From Meconema thalassinum (Eukaryota; Arthropoda; Insecta; Orthoptera; Tettigoniidae), in assembly GCA_946902985.2 (NCBI GenBank), contig OX336388.2:1504576545-1504640544 (forward strand): a stretch of 64,000 bases of DNA, read 5' to 3'. Both the position numbers and the translations under genes were made by a program. A model generated the notes under the pieces. The model worked only from the letters and a program-made list of their open reading frames with translations, was not told where the DNA came from and did not search any database. This document shows positions 11,669 to 23,598 of this stretch, piece after piece (position 1 is the first letter of the stretch; the number at the start of each line of letters is the position of its first letter).

Positions 11669-14600
11669 CGGGATACTTTGGAGACCAATTCGGGTGTTAC
11701 TTCTATGGATATTTCTGTGCATGGGAGTTTGGGAAAACCGTGTGAAGTTTCTGGTCGCCCTTCTAATGCATATCTCGATAACCCTATGAAAACTAAATCA
11801 CCTCGTACTAGCACTGCTTATGTCTCTGACCAACCTAACCTGTTTGTGAGCAATGTCGTGGCAAATCATCCTAATTCTAAACCTAATGTGAAACCTGTGG
11901 TGCGGGTGACCTCGTCATCTAATTGTAATCGTTTTATCGTGAATAATAATTTTGGAATTTCTCCTGTGGCTAAGGGAATATCCCCGTTTATTGAAATTTG
12001 TTTTAATGACGAGCCCGTTTCTGCATTGCTTGATTCTGGTAGTGTTGCCTCCTTTATAAGCGAGGTCTGGTTTTTAGCTATGAAGAGTGTTTGCGGCCTA
12101 CCTGAGTTAGAGCCTAATAATGAATCTTTTATTTCGGCAAATTGTTCAAACTTAAATATTTTGGGTAGTATGACAGTCAAAATCCATATTCTAAATTTTT
12201 CTTGGAAGTTTAAATTCTTTGTTGCCAGAAATCTTTCTTGTTCTGTGGTCATTGGAGCTAATTTCATGTCCCATGTTGGTATGCTTCTTGATTTTGGTGC
12301 TCGCAACTTATGATTTAAGTTTAATCAACAAATTAAATTATCGTTTAACCCGGTTTTATCTTGTCTTGCTGTCAATTCAGTTAGTGAACCTGTGACTATT
12401 GAGGATCATGATCTGGAAAACTTAACGAGCCCTCAAAAGGATGCCATAAAGAAGTTATGTCAGGAATATAGTGATGTCTTTACTGACAAGTTGGGTGTAA
12501 CACATTTGAAGGTGTACAAGATTGAGCTAACCGATTCTGTGCCGGTGCGTTCCAGCCCGTATCGCCTTGCCCCGCCCAAGATGGCCGAACTTCGTAAGAT
12601 TATTGATAAGATGTAGGAAGAAGGTTTAATCCAACCTTCTATCTCTGCCTATTCATCCCCTGTTTTTCTTGTGCCAAAACCTAACGGTGGTTTTCGGCCG
12701 GTGGTCGACTATAGGGCTCTTAATCAAAAGGTTGTTTTACAATCCATCCCTTTGCCGGATCTTCACACATGCTTTAGTTGGTTTCACAACGCGAAGGTGT
12801 TCACGATCCTCGATTTAAATTCTTCTTACTTCCAAATTCCCCTCTCTCAGGAATCCAGGCATGTTACTGCTTGTTCCACTGACTGGAACTTGTTTGAGTA
12901 TGCCCGTGTCCCGTTTGGATTATCCACCGGAGCCGTTGTGTTGAGCAGACTCCTGGACAAAGTGTTTTCTGATATTAAATTCAAATTTGTGTACCATTAT
13001 CTGGATGATGTGGTGATCTATTCTGAGTCCTTCGAGGAACACGTTGATCTTCTGAAGGTTGTACTTGATCGGATACGTGACGCTGGCCTTACCGTCAAAT
13101 TATCCAAGGTTTCCTTTGCCAAGCCCAAAATTTCCTTCTTGGGATATATTGTTTCCGAATCTGGTATATCCGTGGACCAGTCTCGTACTCAGGCCATAAG
13201 AGATTTTAAACCACCCAAGAATGCCAAGGGTGTTGCTCGTTATATTGGGATGGTGAACTTCTTCAGTAAGTTCATCAGTAACTTTGCCGACCGTGCTGCT
13301 CCTCTATATCACATACGTAAAAAGGCTGTGAAGTTTGAGTGGGGTCGCTCTCAGCAATCAGAATTCGGAGATCTAAAGCTTGCGCTCTCTAACGCCACTG
13401 TATTAGCCATTCCGGATTTTGGGAAGCAGTTCATCGTGCAAACTGATGCGTCTGGTCGTGGTGTTGGTTGTGTCCTACTGCAAGAGTTCGATCTTGGTAG
13501 GCAACCCATTGCATACGCTTCTCGTACCTTAACGGACGCAGAGAGGAAGTATTCCATCTACGAACTCGAAGGTTTAGCAGTGTTTTATGCCCTGGAAAAT
13601 TTTCGAATGTATCTTGAGCACACTAAGTTTCTTCTCGAGACTGATAATCAAGCTTTGAGCTGGGTGTTAGGGAAACCCCGATAAACTGGTAGGATTGCTA
13701 AATGGGCGACTAGGATCCTGTCATTCCAGTTCACGGTCCATCATATTCGTGGGTTTGAAAATGTGGTAGCCGATTCATTAAGCCGCATGTATGAGGAAAC
13801 ATCCGTAGAGGAAATTCAAAATTGTGAACCCGTAAACCTTGTATCACCTGTAAATTGTGTCAATGTTGTTCTCAGCAATTCCCCTATGCTTTCTGAAGAT
13901 GTGAGGAGATTCCAGAAAGAAGATCCCTCCTTATCTAGCTTAATTGACCGAATCAATTCTGGGGAAGTGATCAAGCCCTACTCGCTTAAGGATGGTGTAT
14001 TGTGCTGTTCATCTCGTCATGACAGTCTACATAAAATTGTGCTCCCGTTGGTCCTCATTCCGGAAATCTTTCGTTACTAATACGAATCTCCTATTGGTGG
14101 CCACCTAGGAGTATTCAAGACCCGGACTAAGATCAGACAGTTCTTCATTTGGCGAAGCATGGATGGCGACATCAGGAAATCCATTAGAAATTGTGCTTCA
14201 TATAATATTAGCAAACCGCCGGTTTCTACAAAGGTTGGCCTGTTGTCATCCGAACCGGCATCTAGACCCATGGAGAGGCTACTTATTGATCATGTTGGCC
14301 CGCTCCCTCGTTCTGGTCGGGGAAACCAATTTGCGCTTGTTTGCACTGACGGTTTCCCCCGGTTTAGTTGGATATTCCCCACCAGACAGGCTACGACCAG
14401 TTCCGTCATAAAGTGTCTTAATTCCATCTTTTCATCTTTTGGGCCTTGTCAGTTCCTTGTATCTGATAATGTCAAGTGCTTTGTATCACATCAGTTCCGT
14501 CAATTCTTATTTGATTATGCTATTTCGCATGTAACAACTACTCCCCATTTTCCTAACCCGTCTCTCGCTGAGCGAGTAAATCGTAATCTCCGTTCTGGTC

Positions 14601-15118
14601 TGATCGCTTTCCACCACGAAGACCATTCCAAGTGGGATTCTAATTTGCATTGGCTCAATTTCGCTTTCAACAACGCCGTGCATGAGAGCACGCAAGCCAC
14701 CCCTTTTTCATTAATGTTTTCGTTTATGGCAAATTCTCCGTTGTCTAATCTGTGGAACCTGCACGATCTCCTTCCAGACAGTTTCACGCCCGAGGATATG
14801 AGGGCGAAATTTGACAAGGCTAGAGAGTGTATTAAGATCTCACATGACCAACTTGCCAAGCGATACAATGCCTGTCGCAAGCCAGCTGATTTGGAAATTG
14901 GAGATGATGTGTACGTCCGCAATTTCGAGCCCAAGGGCGTTAGTAATCTAGTATCTAGTAAGTTGACCCCTCGCTTCAAAGCCCCCTGTTATGTAGAGGC
15001 ATTCTTGACTCCTGCTACCCTTCTTATTCGAAACCCTAAGGCCAATAGAATATCCAGAGTGCATCTGTCGCACATAAAACGAGGTGGAGAGATTTGTAAT
15101 GAAGAAATTGTACCATAA
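11669..15118 (+). pseudogene. pol: Gypsy pol, copy 1 (protease, RT, RNase H, integrase) with five in-frame stops
   Basis: One frame runs about 3.4 kb without a frameshift but with stops: the gag/pol TGA (11666), TGA 12311, TAG 12614, TAA 13682 and TAA 14078. Domains in order are: aspartic protease with ALLDSGSVASFI (about 12025-12060); reverse transcriptase with FTILDLNSSYFQIPL and the catalytic YHYLDD (about 12990-13010); RNase H with QTDASG, YELEG and ETDNQALSW; integrase with the D,D,E residues in LLIDHVGP, VSDN and LAERVNR; and a C-terminal chromodomain-like tail region that is not clearly recognisable. The integrase zinc region reads NCASY where a second Cys is expected. TGA 12311 and TAG 12614 are private to this copy, while the TGA at 11666 and both TAA codons are shared with copy 2. 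Confidence 0.93.
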
Positions 15119-16087
15119 ATTTGTAAACTGATATTTTCTATAATGTAGAGTATCCTCAAATCTTCATTGAAGCCTACAGGCATCTGTTCCTTCTGGAATT
15201 TTGAATTGTATTTGCACACTCTACTGGGATACAGCTTGTAACATGTTGGATAATTCTAATTCAATGGTAAAATTTTAGCATCGTGTAATACCCTTTGTAA
15301 AATTGTAACGGATTTCGATGTTTCACGTTGAAGATGCTTGCATGTAAGTAAGACTCGGTGGGAGACCTAACTCATGGTGGTCTTGTATACCTATTTCCTT
15401 GGGAATTTGAGTCGTCATTCTTCTACCGTAGCTCCTTCTGAATGTATGGTCGTTCAAATCGTGTACTCTAGAAAAGTCTAACTAGTCTGTAAAAACGTAA
15501 CCTTGGTAATGAACTTTACTTCTGTAAATCTTGTTTGTTTAATGAAATATTGTGAGCATGGATCTAGGGCATGGTCAGGATTTTCTTCATATAAATTCAA
15601 ACATGTTTCTCATATGTAAAATATATCAAGAATTAGTAATTTCTGTAAACTTTTATTTTTGAAATAAGATTAACGACTGTATTGTAAATGGCTACCCACT
15701 CGTCGCATGGTATTTTTCACATTGCATCCACCTACTTCTTCGAAAGCTAATAACATAGGACTTCTTGAAAATTTACCTAACGCGTCTCTGACTCTGTAAG
15801 CCATGCAAGTGCTGGTGTAATGCGTTTCTGAAGAATTTTGGACACAGTGAAGCTGTTAACTAAGTGGTCTGCGAGGTGATCAATTATCCTTTCACTGATA
15901 ATCTGACCCTGCACTCTTCCTAACCAAAACGATGCAGTTTAAGACATCAATTGGAGTTAACTGGTGAACATTATCTTCTGGAAACTTTGGACATAGCCTA
16001 CCATTATTTTGTGAATTGACTAGTTATGGTGTACTTCCTATGCCTAGGCATGTTCGTGAACGGTGTTCACGCTTAAGGGTGGGAGAA
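15119..16087 (+). other. Gypsy copy 1 3' non-coding region and polypurine tract
   Basis: About 970 bp between the pol stop and the 3' LTR. I see no env-like frame. The region ends in a purine run 'aagggtgggagaa' (16075-16087) immediately before the LTR TG, the expected plus-strand primer. Just upstream is an inverted repeat, 'cgtgaacggtgttcacg' (about 16053-16069), preserved in copy 2 near 45747-45763. Confidence 0.8.
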
Positions 16088-18027
16088 TGAGCCATGCAAG
16101 CCTGTCTCTAGACATTAATATGAATCTCTTCTACGTATTTTTATCCCCTACCTTTTGAAGCGCCCGCTAAGATGTCTTGCTTTGGGTAATGAGCTCGAGA
16201 TGGCAGCACCTTCTGAAGTACTGTTCGGATGATGAGGTTCAATCTCTACCTATCAGAGCGCAGCTTCGTATGTATGAAAAGTGAAATGTTCAATTAAATC
16301 GTCGTCACTATACAAAGGACTATATATATAAAATAGTCCGCCAAATTGATTATATAATATGCACATTGTTACATGGTGTGTCAATCTGTGATTGGACAAT
16401 TTCGATTAACATTAATGCACTGCGGCCTATAACTGTGGTCTCCACCATGCTGGAATCTTCGCTCGGCTGTCGTCTGGACTGTTTGAACTAAGAGGCCGTG
16501 CAAAAGTGTGTCTCCGTGAGGCTGGGGGCTTAGCCCCTAGCCTCCACGGAATATGGATGTATTCTATAAAAAGGAAAAGCCTGTGCTCTGAAGGCGATAA
16601 ATTCGTCATTTCGTCTTGAAGATGAAGTGTGGCCTATTTATTTTAACTGGCTGCAAGGAGAAGCTTCGTGGGTGATCGAAGCGGCGTGTGTGTGCTCGCG
16701 TGGCCATTTTGAGGCAAAGTTTATATCTTTAAAAATTATTTAAAATGTGTTATTTTTTTTTTTGTTATTTTTGTGTCTCCACAAAAGAAGGATTTTAAGG
16801 TACGTTTTATTATATAATATATATACTGTTATTGGAGCTCCGATATTGGCCTTATATGGATTTTTAATACTGTATTTTATTTCGCATTATAGGCCTAATA
16901 TTTCTGTTTTGTTAATATTACCTGATATGTAAATTTTGTTGTTGTCTTTTGCACCTTCCGGAGACACGTTTCAAGTTTATCTTACATTGTAATTTATTAT
17001 TTATTTATTTATTTTATTTTCTTGAGGGGTAAATTTCTTCTCGTAATTAGGGGTTGACTTTTTTTAGGTCTTTAGTTTTTTGATCCGTCGCTTCCTATTT
17101 CTATTTTTATTGTTCGTATTTTGTTAAAAGATAATATTTATCTCCTTTTTGTCATTTCTCTCTGGCCGAATGTTAGTTCTTAAAACCTTTGTTTGGCGTA
17201 ATTGGGCATGATATTCAGTCATCTCTTTCGCGGCCATTGTATTTTTTATGAGGCATTGTGGTCTTAGGGAGGAGTCTTTCGGCGTCTGGCGCTGCGTTCA
17301 AACGTGATGTCGTAGTTCTTGATTTTTTTGTTCTTGTTTTTAATCTTGCTGATTTATGGTTTAGTGCTAACTTCTGTTTTAAGTTTCCCTGCGTGTGCCG
17401 CAGTAATTTTAATTTGTTTTTGTTATTTTGGTCTCTTTATTTTTATTTAGTTCCTTGATTTTTGGCATGGTAGGTTGACTGAATATCGAGCCTAATTGTC
17501 AGTGTTTGTGGTTCATTATATCGCTTCATTTAGTAAGTGCTAATCTAATCCTTGTGGGCTCCAATTTTTCTTGAATTATGTTTATTTAAATTTTTCTTCT
17601 TTGCTCCTCAAGCTTCATGTAATTTTTCTTTTACTTCACCTGTGGGTGATTGTTTGTTTGGCTCGAGCCATAAGTTAAGACCCCTTGTAAGAATTTAGGT
17701 TTGTTTAAGCGTATAATGTTATGTCTGTTGATGTTGACCGAATCCCCTGTCTTTTCATGTTAACATGTGTTCTTGCTTCACTTTTTGGATTAAATGTTTT
17801 TCTTAAATTATGTTAAGCTAATTGTCGTGGCATTATTTCGCCGGTGGCATTTCTATGGGTTATTGGGAGGGTATCTGTGGACTGGCCTGTGGGATTCCTT
17901 GTCCCCCTCCTTCCTTCATCTGTAGGTGTTAGTCTGCTGGGGTATGTCATCTGTCGGTGAATTGCAGTTGCGAGCGGACCTCTGAAAACAAGGTAAGTAG
18001 GGCTCATCCGTGCCCGGTGGTTGGCGC

Positions 18028-18028
<1 letters not shown>
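16088..18028 (+). repeat. 3' LTR of Gypsy copy 1
   Basis: 1,941 bp, TGAGCC to GGCGCA. This uninterrupted copy gives the reference for the broken 5' LTR. It contains a GC-rich palindrome and TATA motif (16518-16572), and T-rich DNA in the second half. The outer flank is an AAT microsatellite. Confidence 0.93.
16518..16572 (+). promoter_or_regulatory. Probable LTR core promoter: palindrome plus TATA
   Basis: A nested inverted repeat at 16518-16544 (GAGGCT and GGGGC arms, with GCCCC and AGCCTC returning) is followed by 'tataaaaa' at 16565-16572. The diverged LTR of copy 2 keeps the GGGGGC/GCCCCC hairpin and a TATA-like 'atataaat' at the same relative place (45252-45275 and 53187-53210). Promoter activity is inferred from position and conservation. 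Confidence 0.55.

Positions 18029-18079
<51 letters not shown>
18029..18079. repeat. (AAT)n microsatellite
   Basis: A nearly pure AAT run of about 50 bp that abuts the 3' LTR. It is probably part of the A/T-rich tail of the LINE at 84-957, which the Gypsy element split. Confidence 0.95.
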
Positions 18080-18081
<2 letters not shown>

Positions 18082-18240
18082 TCAATTGCAAGTAGCCTAC
18101 ACATGCACAGCTACAAACATAACAATAACACACCCAATGAGACAAATCCTTAATATACACATAGACATACCCAATTACACATGGCTAACTGACCTCGTTG
18201 TTGCAAAGCCATTGAAAGAATCAACAACAACACATTATCA
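18080..18240 (+). repeat. SINE family A 3' end with terminal hairpin
   Basis: Contains 'acaataacacacccaatg', 'acacatagacatacccaa' and a 3' hairpin with stem ATGGCT (18181-18186) and AGCCAT (18207-18212), followed by 'gaatcaacaacaacac'. It corresponds to the hairpin seen in other family A and B copies but with two changed and compensated base pairs. Confidence 0.65.
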
Positions 18241-18476
18241 TTATTATTAGACTATTTAAAATAATAATAATAATTATTATTATTATCATTATTGTTACTA
18301 CATTCATTTCACCACATAAGTGGGTCATATCAACATATCGTCGGCTTTTTTGCGAGACGGTATGGCTAATTCTCTTAAGGTGGCACATTGAGAAACCAGC
18401 GAACAATGGAACAGATCTCCAAGATGACGGCCTTCTGCATGGTGATATGTAGATCAGGATGTATTTCCAATATTTC

Positions 18477-18510
<34 letters not shown>

Positions 18511-18832
18511 TATAGTAGTAGTAGTAGTAGTATAACACATTAATTTAAGCACATCAGTGGGTAAAAATCATCATATCGTCGGCTTATTTGCAAGACGGTA
18601 TAGCAACTTCTCTTAGTGTGGCACATTATGAAACGAGTGAACAATGGAACAGGTCTCCAAGATGGAGGCCTTCTGCATGATGACATGTAGGCCAGGATAT
18701 ATACCCAAATTTCCCTAGGTTGCGAGCCACAGGTTTAGGGATGATGCCGGTAGAAGAGATGTCTATGGATAGCGCAACTACACGTTCCTGTCTCCACATT
18801 TCCCGTATTTCCTCTGTCAAGGGCAGATACGA
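18241..18832 (-). mobile_element. Two tandem LINE 3'-end fragments with ATT tails
   Basis: Two related segments (about 18290-18475 and 18530-18832) share 'catatcgtcggctt', 'gacggtat', 'ggcacatt' and 'gaacaatggaaca'. Read on the minus strand, the larger gives a peptide (18626-18820) with 'EEIREMWRQERVVALSIDI', a pattern met near the C terminus of many non-LTR retrotransposons. Each ends in an ATT/AAT run (18476-18510 and around 18241-18293), as expected for a simple-repeat tail. A short GTA run lies at 18513-18530. Clade is not determined. Confidence 0.55.
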
Positions 18833-19440
18833 AGGGCGTTCAATATATAATGCAACACATTTTTTTTCTAGAAGCAGTTTGGTTTTATTGAGGATTCAAA
18901 CACACCATGTTATTCCCCAATCCTTTGGTACAATACCCTATTTTTCAGCATAGTCTCCGTTCAATGCTGTGGCCTTACGTCACCGTAATGTGAGGGCCTG
19001 TATACCTGCATGGTTCCACTCGACTGGTCGATGTCGGACCCAACGTCGTGCATCGATAACTTCCCCATCATCCACGTAGTGCGTGCTGCGGAGTGGATCC
19101 TTCATTGGGCTAAACAGATGGAAGTCAGAAGGCAGGAGAGTGGATGAGGAAGAACAGTCCACTGAAGTTTTGTGAGCTCCTGTCGGGTGCGCATACTTGT
19201 GTGAGGTCTTGCGTTGTCCTGGAGAAGGAGAAGTTCGTTTGCATTTCTGTGCCTACGAACTCGCTTTTACAATTTCCTTAGAGTTGCACAATACAGAGTG
19301 ATCGTTGCACCACGAGGGATATCATCGAACAGAGTAACCCCTTCAGGTCCCAGAAGACCGTAGCCATGACTTTACCAGCTGAGGGTATGGTTTAGAACCT
19401 TTTCTTCGTGGGAGTGTTGGTGTGGCGCCACTCCATGGAT
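18833..19440 (-). pseudogene. mariner transposase, C-terminal part
   Basis: The outer end (18833 onward) is 'gggcgttcaatatataatgc', resembling the terminal inverted repeat of insect mariners. Reading leftward on the minus strand, frames give SMEWRHTNTPTKKRF, VMATVFWDLKG, LLLLQDNARPHTS (second catalytic Asp) and LPSDFHLFSPM (third Asp of the D,D34D triad), with frameshifts between them. In the family, the enzyme cuts and pastes at TA sites in the nucleus. The piece is inactive. The N-terminal part is not upstream as expected but lies on the opposite strand at 19441-19802. Confidence 0.8.
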
Positions 19441-19802
19441 TGCCGTTGCCGTTTGCCGCTGTGACGCCTGCAAAGTTGGAACCTGCGGACACCCTTATTC
19501 GAGGTGATCGACGGATCACAGTCAAACACCTTGCTGCTGAACTTGACGTCTCTGTTGGTAGTGGTGACACACTTATCCACCAATTGGAGTATTCAAAGCT
19601 TTGTTCCTGCTGGGTTCCTCGACACCTAACGGAAGACCATAAAGAGCAAAGAAGAAACATCTGTGCGCAATTGCTGGCTCGTAATGAGGCAGAAGGTGAC
19701 ATTTTCTTGTCAAACATTGTCACAGGTGAAGAAATATGGAATCATCACTTCGAACCGGATACAAAGCAATCCATGAAGTGGCACCACACCAACTCATGGT
19801 GA
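19441..19802 (+). pseudogene. mariner transposase, N-terminal and central part, inverted
   Basis: A plus-strand frame gives the second helix-turn-helix and linker (RRITVKHLAAELDVSVGS), then WVPRHLTEDHKEQRR and the first catalytic Asp region as NIVTGEEIWNHHFEP, where the usual GDE reads GEE, so the first Asp is lost. It ends at KQSMKWHHTNSW followed by a stop. The opposite-strand fragment next to it starts at the same protein position (QSMEWRHTN). Both junctions carry 'caatccatg', so the two halves look like one element, or two copies, rearranged head to head. No intact transposase can be made. Confidence 0.8.
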
Positions 19803-20320
19803 TTTTCTCACAGCAGATTTGTTGCATATTATGGGCATTGGACACTGCGATATAAATGAGAAAGGTTATTTTCCGCACTTTGCCCACTAGAACAATATCT
19901 AACTGGTTCTCTGGTATGGTTTTATCAGTAACTAGCAGTAGTACCCGGCTTCGCCCGGTGGAATGATGATAATGTTTTAAGGTCTCCTTAGAAATATAAT
20001 GGACTTAAAATCTAAGTCATTTGCCCCCAAAGACAATGAGGGAGTAATATCTAGGCCATTTGCCCTTTTGACAAGGATGATAATAAAAACTACTGTTGAA
20101 TTGACACGTCAAACTTACAAACTACCGTAATAGAAATACATATTTCAAAATTCACAGGCGAGGAAGACTAATTGTGTGTGGTGATTAATGGTGTAATGGG
20201 CGTAACATCTACTGTAGGTCATTTGCTCTTATGATGAGGATGATAAGGGAAACTACTACCGGTATTGAATTGACACTTCAACGTATAATGTACACAATGT
20301 ACTGTAATAAAAATAACTAT

Positions 20321-20830
20321 ATGGCGGCTTCGGTGGCGTATTTGGTAGCATGCTGAGCTTCTATGCCCAAGATAGCGGGTTCAAACCCGGCCGAAGCCGT
20401 CGGATATTTTAAGAGCGTTAAAAATCCGTCAGTATGCCTTTCTTCGGAGGGGAAGTAAAGCCGGTGGTCCCATGTCAGATTTATGGCATGTTAAAGAACC
20501 TTCCACTAATTACACCTGTGTGAAGCTAAATTGGATAGGTAAACAACGCGGATAGATGTCTACGTCCGTTGCCAAGAGCCGACTGCAGTGGCGTCTAGTA
20601 GCTAAGTTCCGAACTTGGCCTAGTAGTCGTTGACGGTGGCGCTTGGCGGCAAAAGTACGAACTATTTGAAGAATTCTAAGTTGCAGTTTGTAATTAAATT
20701 AAAAAACAGATAACACACACTAATACAGTAATCACAATTAACACCGGTTATCAGACAGATTCTACACACACCCAAAGTACACGGGGCTACATGACCGCGT
20801 TGTCGCAGCCCCTAAACTTAAGAACCAACC
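20321..20830 (+). mobile_element. SINE family B, full-length copy
   Basis: A tRNA-derived SINE of about 510 bp. The head holds an A-box-like 'ggcgtatttggtagcatgc' and a B box 'gggttcaaacccgg' that pairs as a T-arm. The body then runs to the shared 3' end and hairpin GGGGCT (20783-20788)/AGCCCC (20807-20812), then 'aagaaccaacc'. Flanks 'aaaaataactat' (20309-20320) and 'aaaaataaatat' (20831-20842) fit a 12-bp target duplication with one mismatch. Transcription by RNA polymerase III and LINE-driven mobilisation are inferred from the family type. Confidence 0.85.
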
Positions 20831-20842
20831 AAAAATAAATAT

Positions 20843-21370
20843 TTTAAAAATCACAGTCGAGAAAGACTTTATGCGGCGGTGATTATTGGTATGATGCGCG
20901 TAACATCTAGGTCATCTGCACTTATGATGATAATAATAAAGTAATGAAAAAATGACTACTAAACGAACATGGTATTATTTTAAAACTGATATAGGTAATT
21001 CAGGTGTCTAGCTTCGATGTCTTCCAAAGTCTCAACCTTATTTTCTGGCGTAGGCCTGAACTGGATGCGTCTAGTGAAAGAGCGTACTGCTCGGCAAAGA
21101 CAAAGAATATAGGTCCAAGCTGCACCAACCTGAGATAATCGCAGGTGATGACGAAATATGATGACACACGTTCGGGGTTCCCCGTCCTATACAGATTGAC
21201 CGGGAATCACTCACTGTTTCGCAACGGCCCTGTGCTGGCATCAGCATAGACAGCAGGAGATAACACGGCTGGCTCTGGAAAGTACACTCAAGTCACCTCG
21301 CGGTGAATCAGCAAGCTATTCTCACAACTGACCCCCTCCCCCCAGGGTCTCACAACTTGTGGGACGTGGG
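20843..21370. other. Element X1 remainder and unassigned DNA
   Basis: 20843-21000 is another unit of the 165-bp repeat. 21001-21370 is unique in the window, moderately GC-rich, with no frame, SINE box or repeat that I can recognise. Confidence 0.5.
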
Positions 21371-21755
21371 TTGGCGACCACGGAACCCCAGCTGAGTCTG
21401 GCATCGCTTCTACTTCCTGGTGCCGGGCTCATTTCAGTTCTCTTTCCTGTCGGCCTCTCTTGGTCAACTCTTGTTCTTTTCTGACCCAGACTGTATTAGG
21501 GTATCCGAGGGCTAGGGAGTCTTTCAATTTCCCGCCTTAATTGGCTTTGTCTCATCTTTCCTGATACCCTCATTCTTCGAGGGGTCTGTCTTCTTTTCCT
21601 TTTCATAATATCTCCTGTCTTCTGCTCAAGGCCCTCAAAGAGGCAGGGTTTGTGTAGACCCACCACTTCTGGTACACCCTCAAGGGCTCATGACTGGTGA
21701 GTTAGGAAGCTGGCAACCCCGAGGAATTCCTGAGCTACATGCAGGGAATGGAGTG
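21371..21755 (+). mobile_element. SINE-like family E, 3'-truncated copy
   Basis: Aligns with the longer copy at 54592-55286 from 'gtgggttggcgaccacgg' through 'ggtattagggtat'-type, 'cccgccttaattgg' and 'cacttctggta' segments to 'gaggaattcctgag'. It stops there, lacking the 3' hairpin. It has no coding capacity. Confidence 0.75.
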
Positions 21756-21769
21756 GTAGGCCTATGTCA

Positions 21770-23598
21770 GAAATTTCAAGTGGACAGTGTTACGCATCGG
21801 GTTCCAAAGGGTAAGTAAGTATACACACTTTGTTTTCGTTCGGTGAACGATGTAGATTTGTACCAAAGGGCCTTAATGCGGGAAATGGAGTGGTCTATCC
21901 GAAATTTCGAGTGAACAGTGTTACTCGTCGAGTTCCAAACGGTAATTATGTAAAATCTGGTTGAGATCGGTGAAACTGTGTAGTTTTGTGCCAAGGGCCA
22001 AAATGCAGGGAATGGAGTGGCCTGTCCAAATTTTAAAGTGGACAGTGTTACTCATCATCATCATCATCTTGTACAGTTTCCAGCCCCAGGCTGGGTCTGT
22101 TTGGAACATCGGGTTACTCATCGGGTTCCAAAGGGTAAGTATACACATTTTGTTTTCGATCGGTGAACGATGTAGATTTGTGCCAAAGGGCCTAAATGCG
22201 TGAAATGGGGTGGTCTGTCCGAAATTTCGAGTGGACAGTGATACTCGTCGAGTTCCAATGGGTAATTATGTAAAATCTGGTTGAGATCGGTGAAACGGTG
22301 TAGTTTTCTGCCAAAGGGCCAAAAAGCAGGGAATAGTGTGGTCTGTCCGAAATTTAAAGTGAACAGTGTTACTTGTCGGGTTCTACGGGTAAGTATATAA
22401 AATTGGGGTCAGATCGGTGAAACGGTGTAGATTTGTGTCAAACAGCCTAAATGCAAGGGATGGAGTGGCCTCGCCGCAATTTCAAGCAGACAGTGTTAGT
22501 CGCAGTGTTCCAAAGGGTAAATATACAAATTTTGGTTGAGATCGGTGAAACGGTGTAGATTTGGGACAAAGGGCCTAAATGCAGGGAATGGAGTGGTCTG
22601 TCCGCAATTTCAAGCAGACAGTGTTACTCGCTGGGTACCAAAGGGTAAGTTTCCGAATATTGGTTCTTATCGGTGAAACGGTGTAGATTTGTGCCAAAGT
22701 GCCCAAATGCAGGGAATGGGGTGGTCTGTCCGAAATTTTAAGTAGACAGTGTTACTCGCAGGGTTCCAAAGGGTAAGTATACAAAGTTTGGTTCAGATCG
22801 GTGAAACGGTGTAGATTTGTGCCAAAGGGCCTAAATGCAGGGGATGGAGTAGGCTCTCCGCAATTTCAAGCAGACAGTGTTAGTCGCAGTGTTCCAAAGG
22901 GTAAATATACAAATTTTGGTTGAGATCGGTGGAACGGTGTAGATTTGGGCCAAAGGGCCTAAATACAGGGAATGGAGTGGTCTGTCCGCAATTTCAAGCA
23001 GACAGTGTTACTCGCAGGGTTCCAAAGGGTAGGTATACACATTTTGGTTCAGATCGGTGAAACGGTGTAGATTTGTGCAAAAAGGGCCTAAATGCAGGGA
23101 ATGGCGTGGCCTGTCCGAAATTTCAAGCAGACAGTGTTACTCGCAGGGCACCAAAGGGTAAGAATATGAATTTTGGTTCTGATCGGTGAAACGGTGTAGA
23201 TTTGGACCGAAGGGCCTAAATGCAGGGAATGGGGTGGTCTGTCCGAAATTTTAAGTGGTCAGTGTTACTCGCAGGGTTCCAAAGGGTAAATATACAAATT
23301 TTGGTTGAGATCGGTTAAACGGTGTGGATTTGGACCAAAGGGCCTAAATGCAGGGAATGGGGTGGTCTGTCCGAAATTTCAAGTGGACAGTGTTACTCGC
23401 AGGGTTCCAAAGGTTAAATATACAACTTTTGGTTCAGATCGGTGAAACGGTGTAGATTTGTGCAAAAGGGCCTAAATGCAGGGCATGGGGTGGTCTGTCC
23501 GAAATTTAATGTTGACAGGGTTACCCGCAGGGTTCCAAAGGGTAAGTATACAAATTTTGATTCAGATCGGTGAAACGGTGTAGATTTGTATACATAAC
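21770..23598 (+). repeat. Minisatellite array, period about 127 bp (about 14 units)
   Basis: Each unit has 'gtgttactcgcagggttcc', 'aaagggtaagtatac', 'atcggtgaaacggtgtag', 'atttgtgccaaagggcc' and 'aaatgcagggaatgg'. Successive 'gttactcg' marks fall near 21790, 21920, 22047, 22245, 22370, 22495, 22625, 22752, 22880, 23007, 23137, 23263, 23390 and 23516. Units from 22600 on are the most regular. Frames within it are fortuitous. Confidence 0.93.
22057..22112 (-). mobile_element. 56-bp LINE 3' tail inserted in the array
   Basis: A severely 5'-truncated copy of the 3' end of the LINE at 34119-35875, including its terminal hairpin (CCAGCC, loop, GGCTGG on the minus strand) and an ATG/ATC tail. It is flanked by 'gttactcatc' at 22047-22056 and 22113-22122, a perfect 10-bp target duplication. 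Confidence 0.85.

Larger units (their letters stand above)
958..18028 (+). mobile_element. Ty3/Gypsy LTR retrotransposon, copy 1, with two nested insertions
   Basis: A complete but defective LTR element. It has a 5' LTR (958-5764, inflated by a 2.9 kb insert), a leader, gag, pol in the order protease, reverse transcriptase, RNase H, integrase (which places it in Ty3/Gypsy), a polypurine tract and a 3' LTR (16088-18028). LTRs begin TG and end CA. The 5-bp flanks are ATAAT on both sides (953-957 and 18029-18033), consistent with a target duplication, although the site is an AAT repeat and so partly ambiguous. Without the insertions at 1674-4566 and 6905-11095 it would be about 10 kb. Gag-pol is closely related to copy 2 at 43598-53732, which lies on the other strand. 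Confidence 0.93.

Noticed and set aside
18027..18250. Frames with long runs of Ile or Tyr
   Set aside because: They are translations of the AAT microsatellite.
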